Counted from the stretch's first letter, positions 46,294 through 56,028 are shown. The stretch is DNA of 64,000 bases from Sporosarcina psychrophila (GCF_001590685.1 NZ_CP014616.1:3967001-4031000); one strand, 5' to 3'. Program-made: numbers and translations. Notes: generated by a model from the sequence alone, not told the origin.

Positions 46294-47166
46294 TTATTTT
46301 TTAAAGAAAGACATGAATTCCCCTTTTTCTTCTTCTGATAAATCAGATAAAGGGAGGCGTACCGTACCGACATTGATTTCACCTTTCAGGCAGCCTAGTT
46401 TGGCTTTTTGGTTGTAGTTGCCGGACTCCATTGAATAAATAGCAGGGTAGATGTTGCGCATGATTTGTCGAGCTTTATCCCAGTCACCAGCTTGCGCAGC
46501 ATTGAACATGGCCACTTGCTCTTCTGGGAACACATTACCTGCACCAGCAATCCAGCTTTTCGCGCCCCAAAAGAAAAAGTCCACGGGTTGATCATCACAA
46601 CCACAAATTACTTCAAAATTCTCAAATGGAGTTTGTAGCAAACGTAAGGCGCGGCTAAAGTCACCACTGCTTTCTTTGATAGCAACGATGTTCGGATTTT
46701 CCGACAAATACACCACCGTGTCGTATTCAATTTCAATGCCGATGCGAGCAGGAAAGTTGTACATGATAATGGGTAAATCAGTTGCCGCTGCCACAGTTTC
46801 GTAATGGGCAATCACACCAGTTTGGTCAGGCAGGCTATAAGAGGGAGGTGCTAACATTAAGCCTTCGTAGCCCAAAGATTTGGCTTGTTTGGCACGTGTA
46901 ACCGCCCCTTCAGTTGATAAATCATTAATACCGGCAATCAAAGTTACTTGACCTTTGGCGACTTCTGCCACGGTTTTTAAAACGGTTTCACGTTCCGCTT
47001 CATTCAAGGTGTAATATTCACCAGTAGTGCCACACACCACCAAGCCAGTTACGCCTTTATTGATAAAGGCTTTAGTCAATTGTTTTAAGGTTTCTACATC
47101 CAAGCTTTTATCGCTTTTAAAAGGGGTAACCAAAGGAACCAAAATACCTTGAAAATTCATCTTCAT
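46294..47166 (-). CDS. DHDPS-family aldolase/lyase
   Basis: A 290-residue TIM-barrel protein: VPLVTPFK, the GTTGEYYTLNEAER block, the Tyr motif MYNFPARIGIE and Schiff-base Lys in AIKESSGDFSRAL. The NFPARIG wording instead of NNPGRTG argues against true lysine biosynthesis and for a catabolic member, such as keto-deoxy sugar acid or hydroxypyrroline-carboxylate deaminase types. Base and codon use differ from the neighbours: many TTG leucines with GGC, GCC and CGC, reminiscent of a gammaproteobacterial gene. Overlaps no other gene; the regulator is upstream. Confidence 0.85.
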   Translation of the reverse strand: MKMNFQGILVPLVTPFKSDKSLDVETLKQLTKAFINKGVTGLVVCGTTGEYYTLNEAERETVLKTVAEVAKGQVTLIAGINDLSTEGAVTRAKQAKSLGYEGLMLAPPSYSLPDQTGVIAHYETVAAATDLPIIMYNFPARIGIEIEYDTVVYLSENPNIVAIKESSGDFSRALRLLQTPFENFEVICGCDDQPVDFFFWGAKSWIAGAGNVFPEEQVAMFNAAQAGDWDKARQIMRNIYPAIYSMESGNYNQKAKLGCLKGEINVGTVRLPLSDLSEEEKGEFMSFFKK

Positions 47167-47667
47167 TCTCCTCTATTTTTGTATTTTTCTATTTACCTGT
47201 TTTCATTCATTTTTAAGATGTTCGCCTAATTGCTACGATGCGACCAGAGAGGAGAGAAACCTTTTGCCACCCCAGCCTTTTTTTTTGCTAATTGTATTTC
47301 ATCCTAATACGCTTGTCTGTCATTCAAATTGTTCATCACCACCAGCCTTTCTATAATATCTACATCCTTCCAAAATAGTAAATAGCCTTATTTTCGCACA
47401 ATCTATTTACTATTATTTTTTCACTCACACTTCAATTTATAGCTAAATTTTTTTAATCCTCCCTTTATTTTCACCCCCACTTCAATTAGTAATTAGAGTT
47501 TTTAACTACCCTCACTATCAATCTTCTGATAATTGTGACGATAGTTACTCTTCCGTTAATTATAGAGGGATTTTTTTAGTTGTCAATTAATTTTTAGGTT
47601 TTCGAATCATAAGAACTACTTTATCAAAAAAACTCGAATATTTTTACTTGAAACATGCCCAGGTTCT
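47167..47667. other. Intergenic region between the lyase gene and its likely regulator
   Basis: 500 bases, AT-rich, no supported gene. It contains the repeated pair TTATTTTCACCCCCACTTCAATTA/ TTCACTCACACTTCAATTTA-like short duplications around 47415-47490 and TCTTCTGATAATTGTGACGA, but no promoter I can defend. Confidence 0.4.
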
Positions 47668-48243
47668 TCAATTCATTTCAAAGCCATTTATAATACCGTT
47701 GTTGGCAGATGCCATTACAATCAACAGCCTTACCGGTTCTTCAGAGGCGTTAAACCAAGTATGGGGTTGTGTCGAATCAATATGTAAACTGTCTCCCGGA
47801 TAAAGCAAGTTCTCTTCATCATTCAAGATAACTGTCAACGTCCCTTCCAATACATAGATGAATTCTTGCCCTTTATGTGAATATGGTTTTTTCTGTGTTT
47901 CGCCGGGTAACAATGTCGCGATAATTGGTTCGAAAATGGGATTTTGAAAACTTCCTACTAAATTCGTAAAACTAAAGCTCATATCCCGATAATTAAGCTC
48001 TTTACGATCTCCATTTCTCGTAATACTTGCACTTTGAGACAGATTCGATTGAAAAAAATGGCTGACATTTACATCGAGTGCTTCTGATATTTTTCTCAAG
48101 GACGTCATTGTTACTGAACTTTTTGATCGTTCTACTTGTGAGATAAAGCTAATCGATAGACCACTCCTTTTTGATACATCACTTAACGTCATTTTTTTCA
48201 TCAGTCTTAACTCTTTAATACTAGCCCCTAACTTATCTTCCAT
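47668..48243 (-). CDS. XRE-family regulator with cupin domain
   Basis: A 191-residue protein starting at ATG 48243, which has GGAGGAAT upstream; the frame is open another 55 codons but that would exceed the usual length. N-terminal helix-turn-helix KELRLMKKMTLSDVSKRSGL, then SISFISQVERSKSSVTMTSL. C-terminal cupin HKGQEFIYVLEGTLTVILND with GDSLHIDSTQPHTWFN. Such regulators sense small metabolites in the cupin. Same strand and directly upstream of the DHDPS-family gene, so it probably controls that catabolic cluster. Confidence 0.9.
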   Translation of the reverse strand: MEDKLGASIKELRLMKKMTLSDVSKRSGLSISFISQVERSKSSVTMTSLRKISEALDVNVSHFFQSNLSQSASITRNGDRKELNYRDMSFSFTNLVGSFQNPIFEPIIATLLPGETQKKPYSHKGQEFIYVLEGTLTVILNDEENLLYPGDSLHIDSTQPHTWFNASEEPVRLLIVMASANNGIINGFEMN

Positions 48244-48763
48244 CAATAATTCCTCCAAATCTTTCAAAAAATCAACTTGTCGTATGAATAGACTATCATA
48301 TTTATGACTGCGATGAATCTTTTTCCAATTACTTTTTCGCGAATCAATTTCATAATTGCCGTTTTTAAAAATGCGTACAGTACCCCCTTGATGACTTTTA
48401 TTTTTCAAAAAAATTAAAAATCCATTTAATTAAGCTTTTTATAGCGTTTGATGTTTCATTTCTACTTGAATCCTATGCACTGCTAATCTCGAAGCATTAT
48501 AAACAAACGTCACCAATTAGAAGTGAAGCTTCATTTACCTGAAATTAATTCACGCAACTGAGACTTAGACGATTAAAAGATGAAAGTCGCACGCACGGTG
48601 TGGAGCAGGGAAAAAGGTGGGGATAATAGCAAAACCTTACCTAATTGCTACGAATAGAAATCATCCCCCATACACATGCTGTCGTTAAACACCTACACTT
48701 TAGGCTACATTCAAACATCAATAATAGCCATTGGTTCACTCTATTTTTAGGGAGAATGATGCC

Positions 48764-49984
48764 TTGAAAAAGTTATTAAAAGTACATGCAATTTGGACAC
48801 CCCTTTGGACTGTCGCATTAATCATGTTATGTATGATTAGTATTTATCTACCAGTATTTGGCGGCACAAGTCCAAGACTAACTGATTTCCCTCTTATTAT
48901 CGTTGATGAGGATGAAGGAGTATCCTCTTTCATCACAGGTAAAGAAATTGTAGATAATCTTATAAAAAAACAAAATGGTCATACTTTTAGCTGGAGTCTG
49001 GTAGCAACTAAAGAAGCTGCAATAAATGAAATAAAAAACAATCAAGCCTATGGCGCTTTACTAATTCCACCGGGGTATTCTAGTGACATTTCGGAATTAC
49101 GCGATGTTCTGATGACAGGAAAAACGGAGGGAAAGGCTGCTAAGCTAGAAATTTTGATTAATGAAGGTGGAGGACAGTCGACAACTACTATAGCAACAAA
49201 CGCGCTAGAAACGCTCGCCACTCTCGCTTCAACCAATATAAGCGACCATTTAAAAGAAGAATTAATCAACAACACTATTCAATTGCCCCCTCAAACCGCA
49301 ACTTTAATGGATAACCCTATTCAGTATACGATGACAAATGCACTGGGACTTCCTAAAAACATAAATAATGGAATGACGCCCTTTATGATTGTCCTGATCA
49401 CTTCCATTACGGGGCTGATGGGCGCAAATATGATTCGTAGTTATCTTAATATAATTAGTTCGAGTATTAGAAGTGACGGCCATCTATTAAGTGACACGAA
49501 AGTCTTTTTAACTGAAATGGTATTAGGGGTTATTTTATCTGCAATCGTGGCGGCCGTTTTGCAAATCGTTGTATTTGGCGTTTTCGGAAGCTCCCATTCG
49601 ACAAGCATCTGGCTCATTTTCTTATTCACGTTTTTGTGCTGCATGACGATGTATTTCCAATTTAAAATGATTGCGCTGTTTTTGGGGAAATGGGGGATGC
49701 TGGTGATGTTCCCTATCAATATCATGGGCATCTTCTCCAGTGGAGGTGCTGTTCCAATCGCGACATTACCTTTTATCCATCACTTTTTCAGCACATTCTT
49801 ACCAGCACGTCATATGGTTGATGGGTTAAGGGTGATGCTTTATTACAATGGAAGTTTGCAAGCAGGCCTTGGAACAGCCTTATTGATTATCCTACTATAC
49901 TTTGTCATCTTCCTAGGAGCTTGTCTAGCTGTCGTTTATAATACTTATAAAAAAGAGCAGGTCCAATCAAAGGAATGTATCTGA
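48764..49984 (+). CDS. YhgE/Pip-like ABC-2-type membrane protein (DUF3533)
   Basis: A 406-residue protein; TTG at 48764 is chosen for the GGGAGA seven bases upstream. One N-terminal transmembrane helix (PLWTVALIMLCMISIYLPVF), a large extracellular domain (FPLIIVDEDEGVSS, GALLIPPGYSSD), then five C-terminal helices from NNGMTPFMIVLITSITGLMG. This is the YhgE/Pip or SNG1-like layout. Family members act in export or phage/bacteriocin reception. No partner ATPase or regulator is adjacent on the same strand. Confidence 0.8.
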   Translation: MKKLLKVHAIWTPLWTVALIMLCMISIYLPVFGGTSPRLTDFPLIIVDEDEGVSSFITGKEIVDNLIKKQNGHTFSWSLVATKEAAINEIKNNQAYGALLIPPGYSSDISELRDVLMTGKTEGKAAKLEILINEGGGQSTTTIATNALETLATLASTNISDHLKEELINNTIQLPPQTATLMDNPIQYTMTNALGLPKNINNGMTPFMIVLITSITGLMGANMIRSYLNIISSSIRSDGHLLSDTKVFLTEMVLGVILSAIVAAVLQIVVFGVFGSSHSTSIWLIFLFTFLCCMTMYFQFKMIALFLGKWGMLVMFPINIMGIFSSGGAVPIATLPFIHHFFSTFLPARHMVDGLRVMLYYNGSLQAGLGTALLIILLYFVIFLGACLAVVYNTYKKEQVQSKECI

Positions 49985-49989
49985 ATAAA

Positions 49990-50135
49990 AATCAGGACCT
50001 ATGCAACAACGAACAATTCGCCCAATTATATAAAAATGCAAAGAAGATTAGATATTGAAGTAAATACCTAAGCCACGCCTTATAAATAGGTTATTGGGAG
50101 AGTAGTGTCACGCACAGACATCTGACAATAGGTTA
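49990..50135. repeat. Dispersed intergenic repeat, type A
   Basis: CTATGCAACAACGAACAATT head, AAAGAAGATTAGATATTGAA, AATACCTAAGCCACGCC, TTATAAATAGG and a decayed CAGACATCTGACAATA end. Confidence 0.8.
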
Positions 50136-50147
50136 ATTGCAGAATTC

Positions 50148-50200
50148 TCAGGATTGGTTGGACATTTCGATACTTTCGTTGGACACTTTAAAATCGGCAC
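50148..50200. repeat. Two units of the 21-bp repeat
   Basis: GATTGGTTGGACATTTCGAT and CTTTCGTTGGACACTTTAAA. A 73-codon frame starts inside these units (50154-50372) and continues into DNA reading VDLHFFDKPNEECLMSIMEN; it may be the end of a lost gene joined to the repeat, but is not called as a gene. Confidence 0.6.
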
Positions 50201-50449
50201 CTTTGCAACAAACCACCAATACCAAATTCCTACATCCGTGCAAATGTATCAAAATAGGCCCATGGTTGATTTACATTTTTTTGATAAACCGAATGAAGAA
50301 TGCCTTATGTCTATAATGGAAAATCCGTGTCGCTTTGTCATTGTCCAATTGGACGAGGGTAAAGCGATATAATAGGCACCCGGGCAATTCAGAATGCAGT
50401 AGGTAATTGGGACCTTTCATGAGTACCTAGAACTCCCAGCATTTTAACG

Positions 50450-51322
50450 CTAGGAGTTCTTCAACCATGCTTTCATATAGTCAATAACTTTTTGCGCTGC
50501 TGGAGAAATAGTGTTGAAGGATGGGGCTGCAATACCGATGGAGCGATAATGTTCTCCTTCCAAGCTCAGGATGCGAACATTATGCGGAACACGGTACAAA
50601 ACCATTTCAGGAAGAATACTAATTCCCATCCCATTTTGAACCATCGAAATGATTGCTTGATCATCCGCAAGTTCAAATTTAATATGAGGGGTTACATTGT
50701 TTTCATGAAAAATCCGCTTTAAATCATTATCGCTCCCTTTCTTCGACATAATCAGCATCTCTTCTTTAATGTCTGCAAAACTGACCTCCTGTTGGTTTGC
50801 GAGGCGATGCTCGTCAGGAAGAATGCACAGCATACGGTCTTTTTTTAAGAAAATCACTTCAAATGACTTCGAAGTCGGTAATGAGACAAACCCAAAATCA
50901 ACCGCACCCGTTGCGATCCAATGCTCAAGCGTATCGTAATCCCCCTCTAACAACTTGATTTCGATAGCAGGTAGATCTGCATTAAAACTTTTCAGGATTT
51001 CTGGTAGCCATTGAACGGAAACACTCGAAAAAGTTCCAATGCGGACGGTGCCAATTTCAAGACCCTTAATATTCGCTATTTCTTGCATCATTTGTTCATT
51101 CCACTTTAACATTTCATGGATATGCCTTAATACGCGTTCTCCATTACTAGTCAACTTGATCCCCGCACGTCCTCTAATCAAGATTGTAAATCCCCATTCG
51201 GATTCAAGGCTGGCAATTGCATGACTCACGGCGGATTGCGTTAACCCATGGATCTCTGCTGCTTGTTTGAGACTCCCTGATTCTACAACAGTGCTAAATA
51301 TTTCAAACTTGACCAGTGACAA
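50450..51322 (-). CDS. LysR-family transcriptional regulator
   Basis: A 290-residue protein. TTG at 51322 is preferred (GGGAGTGGGG upstream) to the ATG eleven codons earlier. N-terminal winged helix KFEIFSTVVESGSLKQAAEI and TQSAVSHAIASLESEWG; the rest is a type-2 periplasmic-binding-like effector domain (GTVRIGTFSSVSVQWLPEIL, NGMGISILPEMVLYRVP). Divergent from the EamA transporter with about 120 bases between, the usual arrangement for a LysR controlling its neighbour. The stop codon lies in a 12-bp inverted repeat (50430-50461). Confidence 0.92.
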   Translation of the reverse strand: MSLVKFEIFSTVVESGSLKQAAEIHGLTQSAVSHAIASLESEWGFTILIRGRAGIKLTSNGERVLRHIHEMLKWNEQMMQEIANIKGLEIGTVRIGTFSSVSVQWLPEILKSFNADLPAIEIKLLEGDYDTLEHWIATGAVDFGFVSLPTSKSFEVIFLKKDRMLCILPDEHRLANQQEVSFADIKEEMLIMSKKGSDNDLKRIFHENNVTPHIKFELADDQAIISMVQNGMGISILPEMVLYRVPHNVRILSLEGEHYRSIGIAAPSFNTISPAAQKVIDYMKAWLKNS

Positions 51323-51428
51323 CTTCCCCACTCCCTTTACATGAATTTTATTCATCTAACAGCTTAAAAACATTCATTTTTATTATCTAAACTTAACATG
51401 TATACTAAAAAACAATCAATAACTTTCG

Positions 51429-52397
51429 TTGAATTTTGGCACAATGAATGGAACTGGAGGGTGTAAGACGGATAATCCAATAAGTAGGGGCACACAAGTA
51501 AAAGCGGACTTGATGATGGTCATGGTGACAATGTTATGGGGTGCATCCTATTTGTTTATGAAGATGGGCCTCCATTCGATTCAAGAGTATAACCTAATTG
51601 CATTACGTTTTGGGATTGCTTTTCTTGTAGCTGCACTCGTATTTTATCGACGCCTTCTCAAAATTGATGGTAAAACGATCACATATGGATTTTTACTCGG
51701 ATCGCTGTTATTCTTGTGCACTTCCGCTGTAGTAAGCGGTTTAAAAACGACTTCAGTTTCAAATGCCGGATTTTTATTTAGTCTCGCGGTTATCTTTGTT
51801 CCTTTGTTAGTAGCACTCTTTTCTCGAAAGAAACCTAAAAAAAGAGTGATGATTAGCTTGTGTATCTCGATTACAGGAATCGGTCTTTTAACGTTAAACC
51901 AGACATTCCACATCCATGCTGGCGATTTCTTGTGCATCTTAGGTGCCTTATTTTATGCCCTTCACATCATCGTTACAGGGAAAGCAACAAAAAATGTGGA
52001 TGCCATCTCCATTGGGATCATACAGCTTGGGGTTGCAGGTGCATGGGGACTTCTCTTTTCACTATTATTTGAAAAACCACAACTTCCAAGCAACATCGAG
52101 TCATGGAGTGCGATTTTGGCATTAAGCATTCTGTGCAGTGCAGTTGGATTTATTGGCCAAGCTGTAGCCCAAAAACATACAACACCTACACGTACTGGTC
52201 TGATTTTTTCATTAGAGCCTGTATTTGCAGCATTCTTTGCTTTTATTTTCGTAGGTGAAATCCTTACAAATAAAGGATATGTAGGGGCTGTCCTGGTGTT
52301 ACTCGGGGTACTTGCCGCGGAAATCAATTTAAAGAAATTACTGGGGAGAAGAAACTTTTTATATACAATGAGTCGGTCTAGGGAGAGCGGATTATAG
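51429..52397 (+). CDS. EamA/DMT-family transporter
   Basis: A 322-residue frame with ten hydrophobic segments in two EamA halves: ADLMMVMVTMLWGASYLFMK ... VVSGLKTTSVSNAGFLFSLA and KKRVMISLCISITGIGLLTL ... HTTPTRTGLIFSLEPVFAAF. The start is unclear: no ATG has a good ribosome site (a GGAGGG at 51452 falls inside the frame), so the true start may be a little downstream. Family members export amino acids and other metabolites. Probably controlled by the divergent LysR. Confidence 0.88.
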   Translation: MNFGTMNGTGGCKTDNPISRGTQVKADLMMVMVTMLWGASYLFMKMGLHSIQEYNLIALRFGIAFLVAALVFYRRLLKIDGKTITYGFLLGSLLFLCTSAVVSGLKTTSVSNAGFLFSLAVIFVPLLVALFSRKKPKKRVMISLCISITGIGLLTLNQTFHIHAGDFLCILGALFYALHIIVTGKATKNVDAISIGIIQLGVAGAWGLLFSLLFEKPQLPSNIESWSAILALSILCSAVGFIGQAVAQKHTTPTRTGLIFSLEPVFAAFFAFIFVGEILTNKGYVGAVLVLLGVLAAEINLKKLLGRRNFLYTMSRSRESGL

Positions 52398-52436
52398 GTG
52401 CCAGGTATCTAGACTAGTTAGAATTCAAAGGAAACC

Positions 52437-52705
52437 TCACTGTTTGTTGGACGCTTTAAGACTTTCGTTGGACACTGGACCTAGTTGGTTGGACACTTCA
52501 GGATTTTGTTGGACACTTCGAAATGTTTGTTGGAAACCTCTCTGTTTGTTAGACACTTTAATGCTTTCGTTGGACACTGGACCTAGTTGGTTGGACAACT
52601 TCAGGATTTTGTGGACACTTCGAAGTGTTCGTTGGAAACCTCTCTGTTTGTTGGACACTTTAATGCTTTCGTTGGACACTTGGCCTAGTTGGTTGGACAA
52701 CTTTA
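52437..52705. repeat. 21-bp repeat array with about 103-bp higher-order period
   Basis: About 13 units of the GTTGGACACTT type in the same orientation as at 34287-34600. Blocks of five units recur nearly intact: CTTTCGTTGGACACTGGACC, then TAGTTGGTTGGACAACTTCA, GGATTTTG..GGACACTTCG and GTTGGAAACCTCTCTG appear two to three times at about 103-base spacing. Open frames across it (52437-52700 minus, 52444-52794 plus) are a consequence of the period and have no ribosome sites. Confidence 0.85.
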
Positions 52706-52711
52706 AAATTC

Positions 52712-52853
52712 GGTACCTGCAACAAATAACACCGAATAATTCACCTGATTGTATAAAAACACAAAGAAGATTAGATATTATAGTAAATACCTAATCCGCG
52801 CCTTATAAATATATAATTGTATTGAATTGCCAGAATAGGTACCTGAAATTCAA
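52712..52853. repeat. Dispersed intergenic repeat, type A, well preserved
   Basis: GGTACCTGCAACAAATAACA head; hairpin ATTAGATATT (52770-52779) with AATACCTAAT (52786-52795), one mismatch in ten; CCGCGCCTTATAAATATATA; end AGGTACCTGAAATTCAAA. It directly follows the 21-bp array. Confidence 0.9.
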
Positions 52854-52994
52854 AGACATTGGTTTCGGGCGGCCATTTTTCGTGAAACATAGCGGTTAAC
52901 TTATATTATATTATACGCTGGCACTCATTATAATCGTCACATGCTAACGAGCATTCATGAGACATTCTCCAAATAATAGTCGGTTCAACAGCTA

Positions 52995-53756
52995 TCATTT
53001 CTTAGTCATTAAAAATCGCAATGCTTGACTTATACTCGTTGCAACGATTGACAAATGATTTTCATGCGGTGATGTATGAAATTGTACCGATTGTAAGGGT
53101 AATGATTCTAAATGGCAAAATAAGGACCGTGCATTTTCATACATCCGATGTTTTACCTCTTGCTCCACTGCAATGAAAATCGCACATTCTACTTGTGAGA
53201 TCTGCAAAGCTTCTTGTAATACTTGCTCTTGATTCCACCAAAGAGACGGACTACAGATATAATAATGTGAGAATAATTGAGGTTCTCGAACGAGCGTCTG
53301 AACAAGAAGTAATCCACCTAAAGAATGCCCAAATATAAGTTGCTGTTCATCATTCATATCAAGCATTTGTCGAACGATTTCTTTCACTTCTTTTAATAGT
53401 TCTAAAAAATGCTCTGCTCCTCCAGAAATAGGCCAAGGCGCTCCAGGAGGATATTCCGGTAAGTTGATAACTTCACTTTTTGGTGTGAAGTCATATACCC
53501 GTTGAGGAGGAAAGATATCTTCTTGCTCATATCCAATCGATACAATCACCGACAGAGACACACCTGTACTTTCAGTATGTAGCGACTGCAATGCCACAAC
53601 ATTTTCAAAGAGAACACCATAAGCGTTACCGTCCAAAACGTAGAGGACTGGGTATCCTTCTTCTGGTGCCCGTTCCTTTGGAATTGCGATTGTAATTCGA
53701 TATGCATTTTCCCACAAAGGGTGACGTATTGTTTTCACTACATGTGTATAACTCAT
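52995..53756 (-). CDS. Siderophore esterase-like alpha/beta hydrolase (BesA/Fes-like)
   Basis: A 253-residue esterase of the D/Fes type: YPVLYVLDGNAYGVLFENVV near the start, the nucleophile elbow IFGHSLGGLL (Ser), SPSLWWNQE, and the catalytic His in SPHENHLSIV. Length and wording match trilactone-siderophore hydrolases, such as B. subtilis BesA, which open ferri-bacillibactin to release iron in the cytoplasm; no signal peptide is present. It follows the iron ABC operon on the same strand after a permease relic, which fits that role. Confidence 0.82.
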   Translation of the reverse strand: MSYTHVVKTIRHPLWENAYRITIAIPKERAPEEGYPVLYVLDGNAYGVLFENVVALQSLHTESTGVSLSVIVSIGYEQEDIFPPQRVYDFTPKSEVINLPEYPPGAPWPISGGAEHFLELLKEVKEIVRQMLDMNDEQQLIFGHSLGGLLLVQTLVREPQLFSHYYICSPSLWWNQEQVLQEALQISQVECAIFIAVEQEVKHRMYENARSLFCHLESLPLQSVQFHTSPHENHLSIVATSISQALRFLMTKK

Positions 53757-53772
53757 AACATATCTCCATTCT

Positions 53773-53966
53773 TTATACTGTATTTTTTCGCCTATTCCTT
53801 ATTAATAAATAAATGAAATACGGCACCCCTATAATTGAAATGACAATCCCGACTGGTAGTTCCGCAGGTGCGAATATCGCCTTCCTAATCCAATCTCCTG
53901 TTAAAACAAGAATTACACCGACAATTCCACTCACCGGAATAAATGGATTGAAGGTCTGCTTAGTTA
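53773..53966 (-). pseudogene. FecCD permease relic
   Basis: The minus strand reads FIPVSGIVGVILVLTGDWIR, then KAIFAPAELPVGIVISIIGV and PYFIYLLIRNRRKNTV, ending at a stop: the last two helices of a FecCD permease. The upstream part is gone. It looks like a third, deleted permease copy beside the intact 54022-56014 pair. Confidence 0.8.
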
Positions 53967-54021
53967 CATCAAGGTTTTTTTCCTAATTCACTGGGCGAAA
54001 TTTGAGTAAATAAGTAAGGAT

Positions 54022-55023
54022 TCATACCTTTTTTCTTAATAAGTATAAGAAATACGGTGCTCCTATAATAGCAACGATAATTCCAGCTGGAATAGTTGCC
54101 TCACTGTAAATGATTCTACCAATTGTATCAGCAAAAACTAATATTGCCGCACCGATTAGGGGTGACAAAAACAAAAAGTTTTGATGTTTTGAACCGACCA
54201 ATTGTTTTGCAATATGAGGTGCAATTAATCCGATAAAACTAATACTTCCTACAACGGAAACGGCTGAGGCTGCTAATGCTACGGCGATAATTAGTAATAG
54301 TATGCGATCTCGCTTAATCGAAACACCTAATCCTTTTGCCACAGTTTCATTCAAAGCTAGTAGATTCATCGATTTTTGTTTCGAATATAAAATAGGTACC
54401 GCTATTATAAGCCACGGAAGAAGTGCCAAAATGAATGGCCAATCTGCTCCCCAAACATTTCCAGATAGCCACTTTGCAACAAATTGTACGTCCTCTTGTT
54501 TTGCACCCGAGATTAAAATGATCATTAAACCTGATAAGGCTGATGCAAATCCTACACCCATCAAAACTAGTTTTATTGGTTGAATTCCATTTCGTTTATC
54601 CACTGCAAAAATAAATATAAACATAGCTACAATTAGTGCGCCTACAAAGCCAACTGCCGGTAATATATAGGAATAATATTCTAATTTAGCATCGACAAAT
54701 AAATAAAACACTGTAATGGCAACACCTGCCCCAGCGTTTATTCCAATAATCCCTGGATCAGCTAAATCGTTTCTCGTCAATGTTTGTAAAATCGCACCAG
54801 ATAAAGCAAGTGACATTCCGGCTAAAGCAAGAACAAATACACGAGGCATACGAACTGAAAATAAGATGAATTCCTCTTTAAATGTACCTTCTCCTAAAAT
54901 TGTCGGAATAAGTTTACTAAATCCGATCGAAGAGGGGCCTAAGCCAATACCTGCAATTATGCTTAGTAGTAGTAAAACGATCATTAAACAATACATAAAC
55001 AGCTTGTTATTTTTTTTATACAA
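54022..55023 (-). CDS. Iron-siderophore ABC transporter permease 2 (FecCD/FhuG type)
   Basis: A 333-residue protein with about nine transmembrane segments. TTG 55023 (GGTGG about 10 bases upstream) or the GTG at 55038 are both possible; the frame overlaps the end of permease 1. Motifs: RMPRVFVLALAGMSLALSGA, LTRNDLADPGIIGINAGAGV and ISFIGLIAPHIAKQLVG. Together with permease 1 it forms a heterodimeric channel of the FhuBG/FecCD class. Confidence 0.92.
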   Translation of the reverse strand: MYKKNNKLFMYCLMIVLLLLSIIAGIGLGPSSIGFSKLIPTILGEGTFKEEFILFSVRMPRVFVLALAGMSLALSGAILQTLTRNDLADPGIIGINAGAGVAITVFYLFVDAKLEYYSYILPAVGFVGALIVAMFIFIFAVDKRNGIQPIKLVLMGVGFASALSGLMIILISGAKQEDVQFVAKWLSGNVWGADWPFILALLPWLIIAVPILYSKQKSMNLLALNETVAKGLGVSIKRDRILLLIIAVALAASAVSVVGSISFIGLIAPHIAKQLVGSKHQNFLFLSPLIGAAILVFADTIGRIIYSEATIPAGIIVAIIGAPYFLYLLRKKV

Positions 55024-56014
55024 AGAAAGTACGACCACCTTTCTTTACTATATATATGAAGAAAGGTAAACCAACTAATGCTACTAATGCAGCTACAGGT
55101 ATTTCAAATGGAGCAATAATTTTCCGGCTAATAAAGTCTGTGAAAATCATAAATGTTCCTCCGACAATAATGGACATCGGTATGATGAATCGGTAATCTG
55201 CACCAACGATTTTACGAACGATATGGGGAATAAATAGGCCGATGAAAGATAAACTCCCTATTAATGCAACGGCTGCACCAGCTAATATAATGACAATTAA
55301 CATTAAAAGCGATTTGATTACTTTTGTTTTTTGTCCAAGCCCTATTGCTAATTCTTCATTTAAACTAAGTAACGTTAATTGTTTACTATATATAATAGCA
55401 ATAACTAGTCCAACAATAATGAAAGGAACGATGATCAAAGTAGGCCATGTTGTACCGATTAAACCACCAGCAGTCCACATGCTAATGTTTTTAGAGACAT
55501 TAAAAACGATGCCAATTCCGTCTGAAATTGCTTGTAGAAACAGAGAAACGGCCGCCCCTGCTAAAACAAGTTTTAGAGGAGATAGACCGTTTTTGGAAGA
55601 AACACCTATACCAAAGACAATTAACATCCCAATTGCTGCACCGATAAAACAACTTAGCATAAGCATTAAAAACGGGAGGCCAGGTATAAAAGCTAAAACC
55701 AATGCAAGAGCTAGATTAGCACCCGAAGTTAACCCGAGTAACCCTGGATCGGCAAGCGGATTTCTCGTCATTCCTTGCATGATTGCACCAGCAACTGCTA
55801 ATGCTGCACCTACAAAAAATGCTGCGATGACGCGTGGTATACGTATTTCTCTGAGAATTTCATAATAGGAGCCGCCGCTTTTTGCGATTATTGCTTCATA
55901 CAAATCTTGAAAACTTGTATTTGCTGCCCCAAAGCCCAATGCTACTAAAATTATTAGTATCAATACAATTAATGATAGGAGCATTTTACTTATAACGGAA
56001 TAAGATGCTTTCAT
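55016..56014 (-). CDS. Iron-siderophore ABC transporter permease 1 (FecCD/FhuB type)
   Basis: A 332-residue protein from ATG 56014 behind AAGGGG. Motifs RIPRVIAAFFVGAALAVAGA, GMTRNPLADPGLLGLTSGAN and LSFIGLFIPHIVRKIVG are intact. It begins 14 bases after the binding-protein stop and overlaps permease 2. Confidence 0.93.
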   Translation of the reverse strand: MKASYSVISKMLLSLIVLILIILVALGFGAANTSFQDLYEAIIAKSGGSYYEILREIRIPRVIAAFFVGAALAVAGAIMQGMTRNPLADPGLLGLTSGANLALALVLAFIPGLPFLMLMLSCFIGAAIGMLIVFGIGVSSKNGLSPLKLVLAGAAVSLFLQAISDGIGIVFNVSKNISMWTAGGLIGTTWPTLIIVPFIIVGLVIAIIYSKQLTLLSLNEELAIGLGQKTKVIKSLLMLIVIILAGAAVALIGSLSFIGLFIPHIVRKIVGADYRFIIPMSIIVGGTFMIFTDFISRKIIAPFEIPVAALVALVGLPFFIYIVKKGGRTFFV

Positions 56015-56028
56015 CAAATACCCCTTTC

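Noticed and set aside
50154..50372. 73-codon plus-strand frame beginning in the 21-bp repeat
   Set aside because: Start lies inside repeat units, no ribosome site; at most the tail of a lost gene.
52437..52794. Repeat-protein frames across the second array
   Set aside because: Same reason: period of 21 bp keeps frames open without coding evidence.
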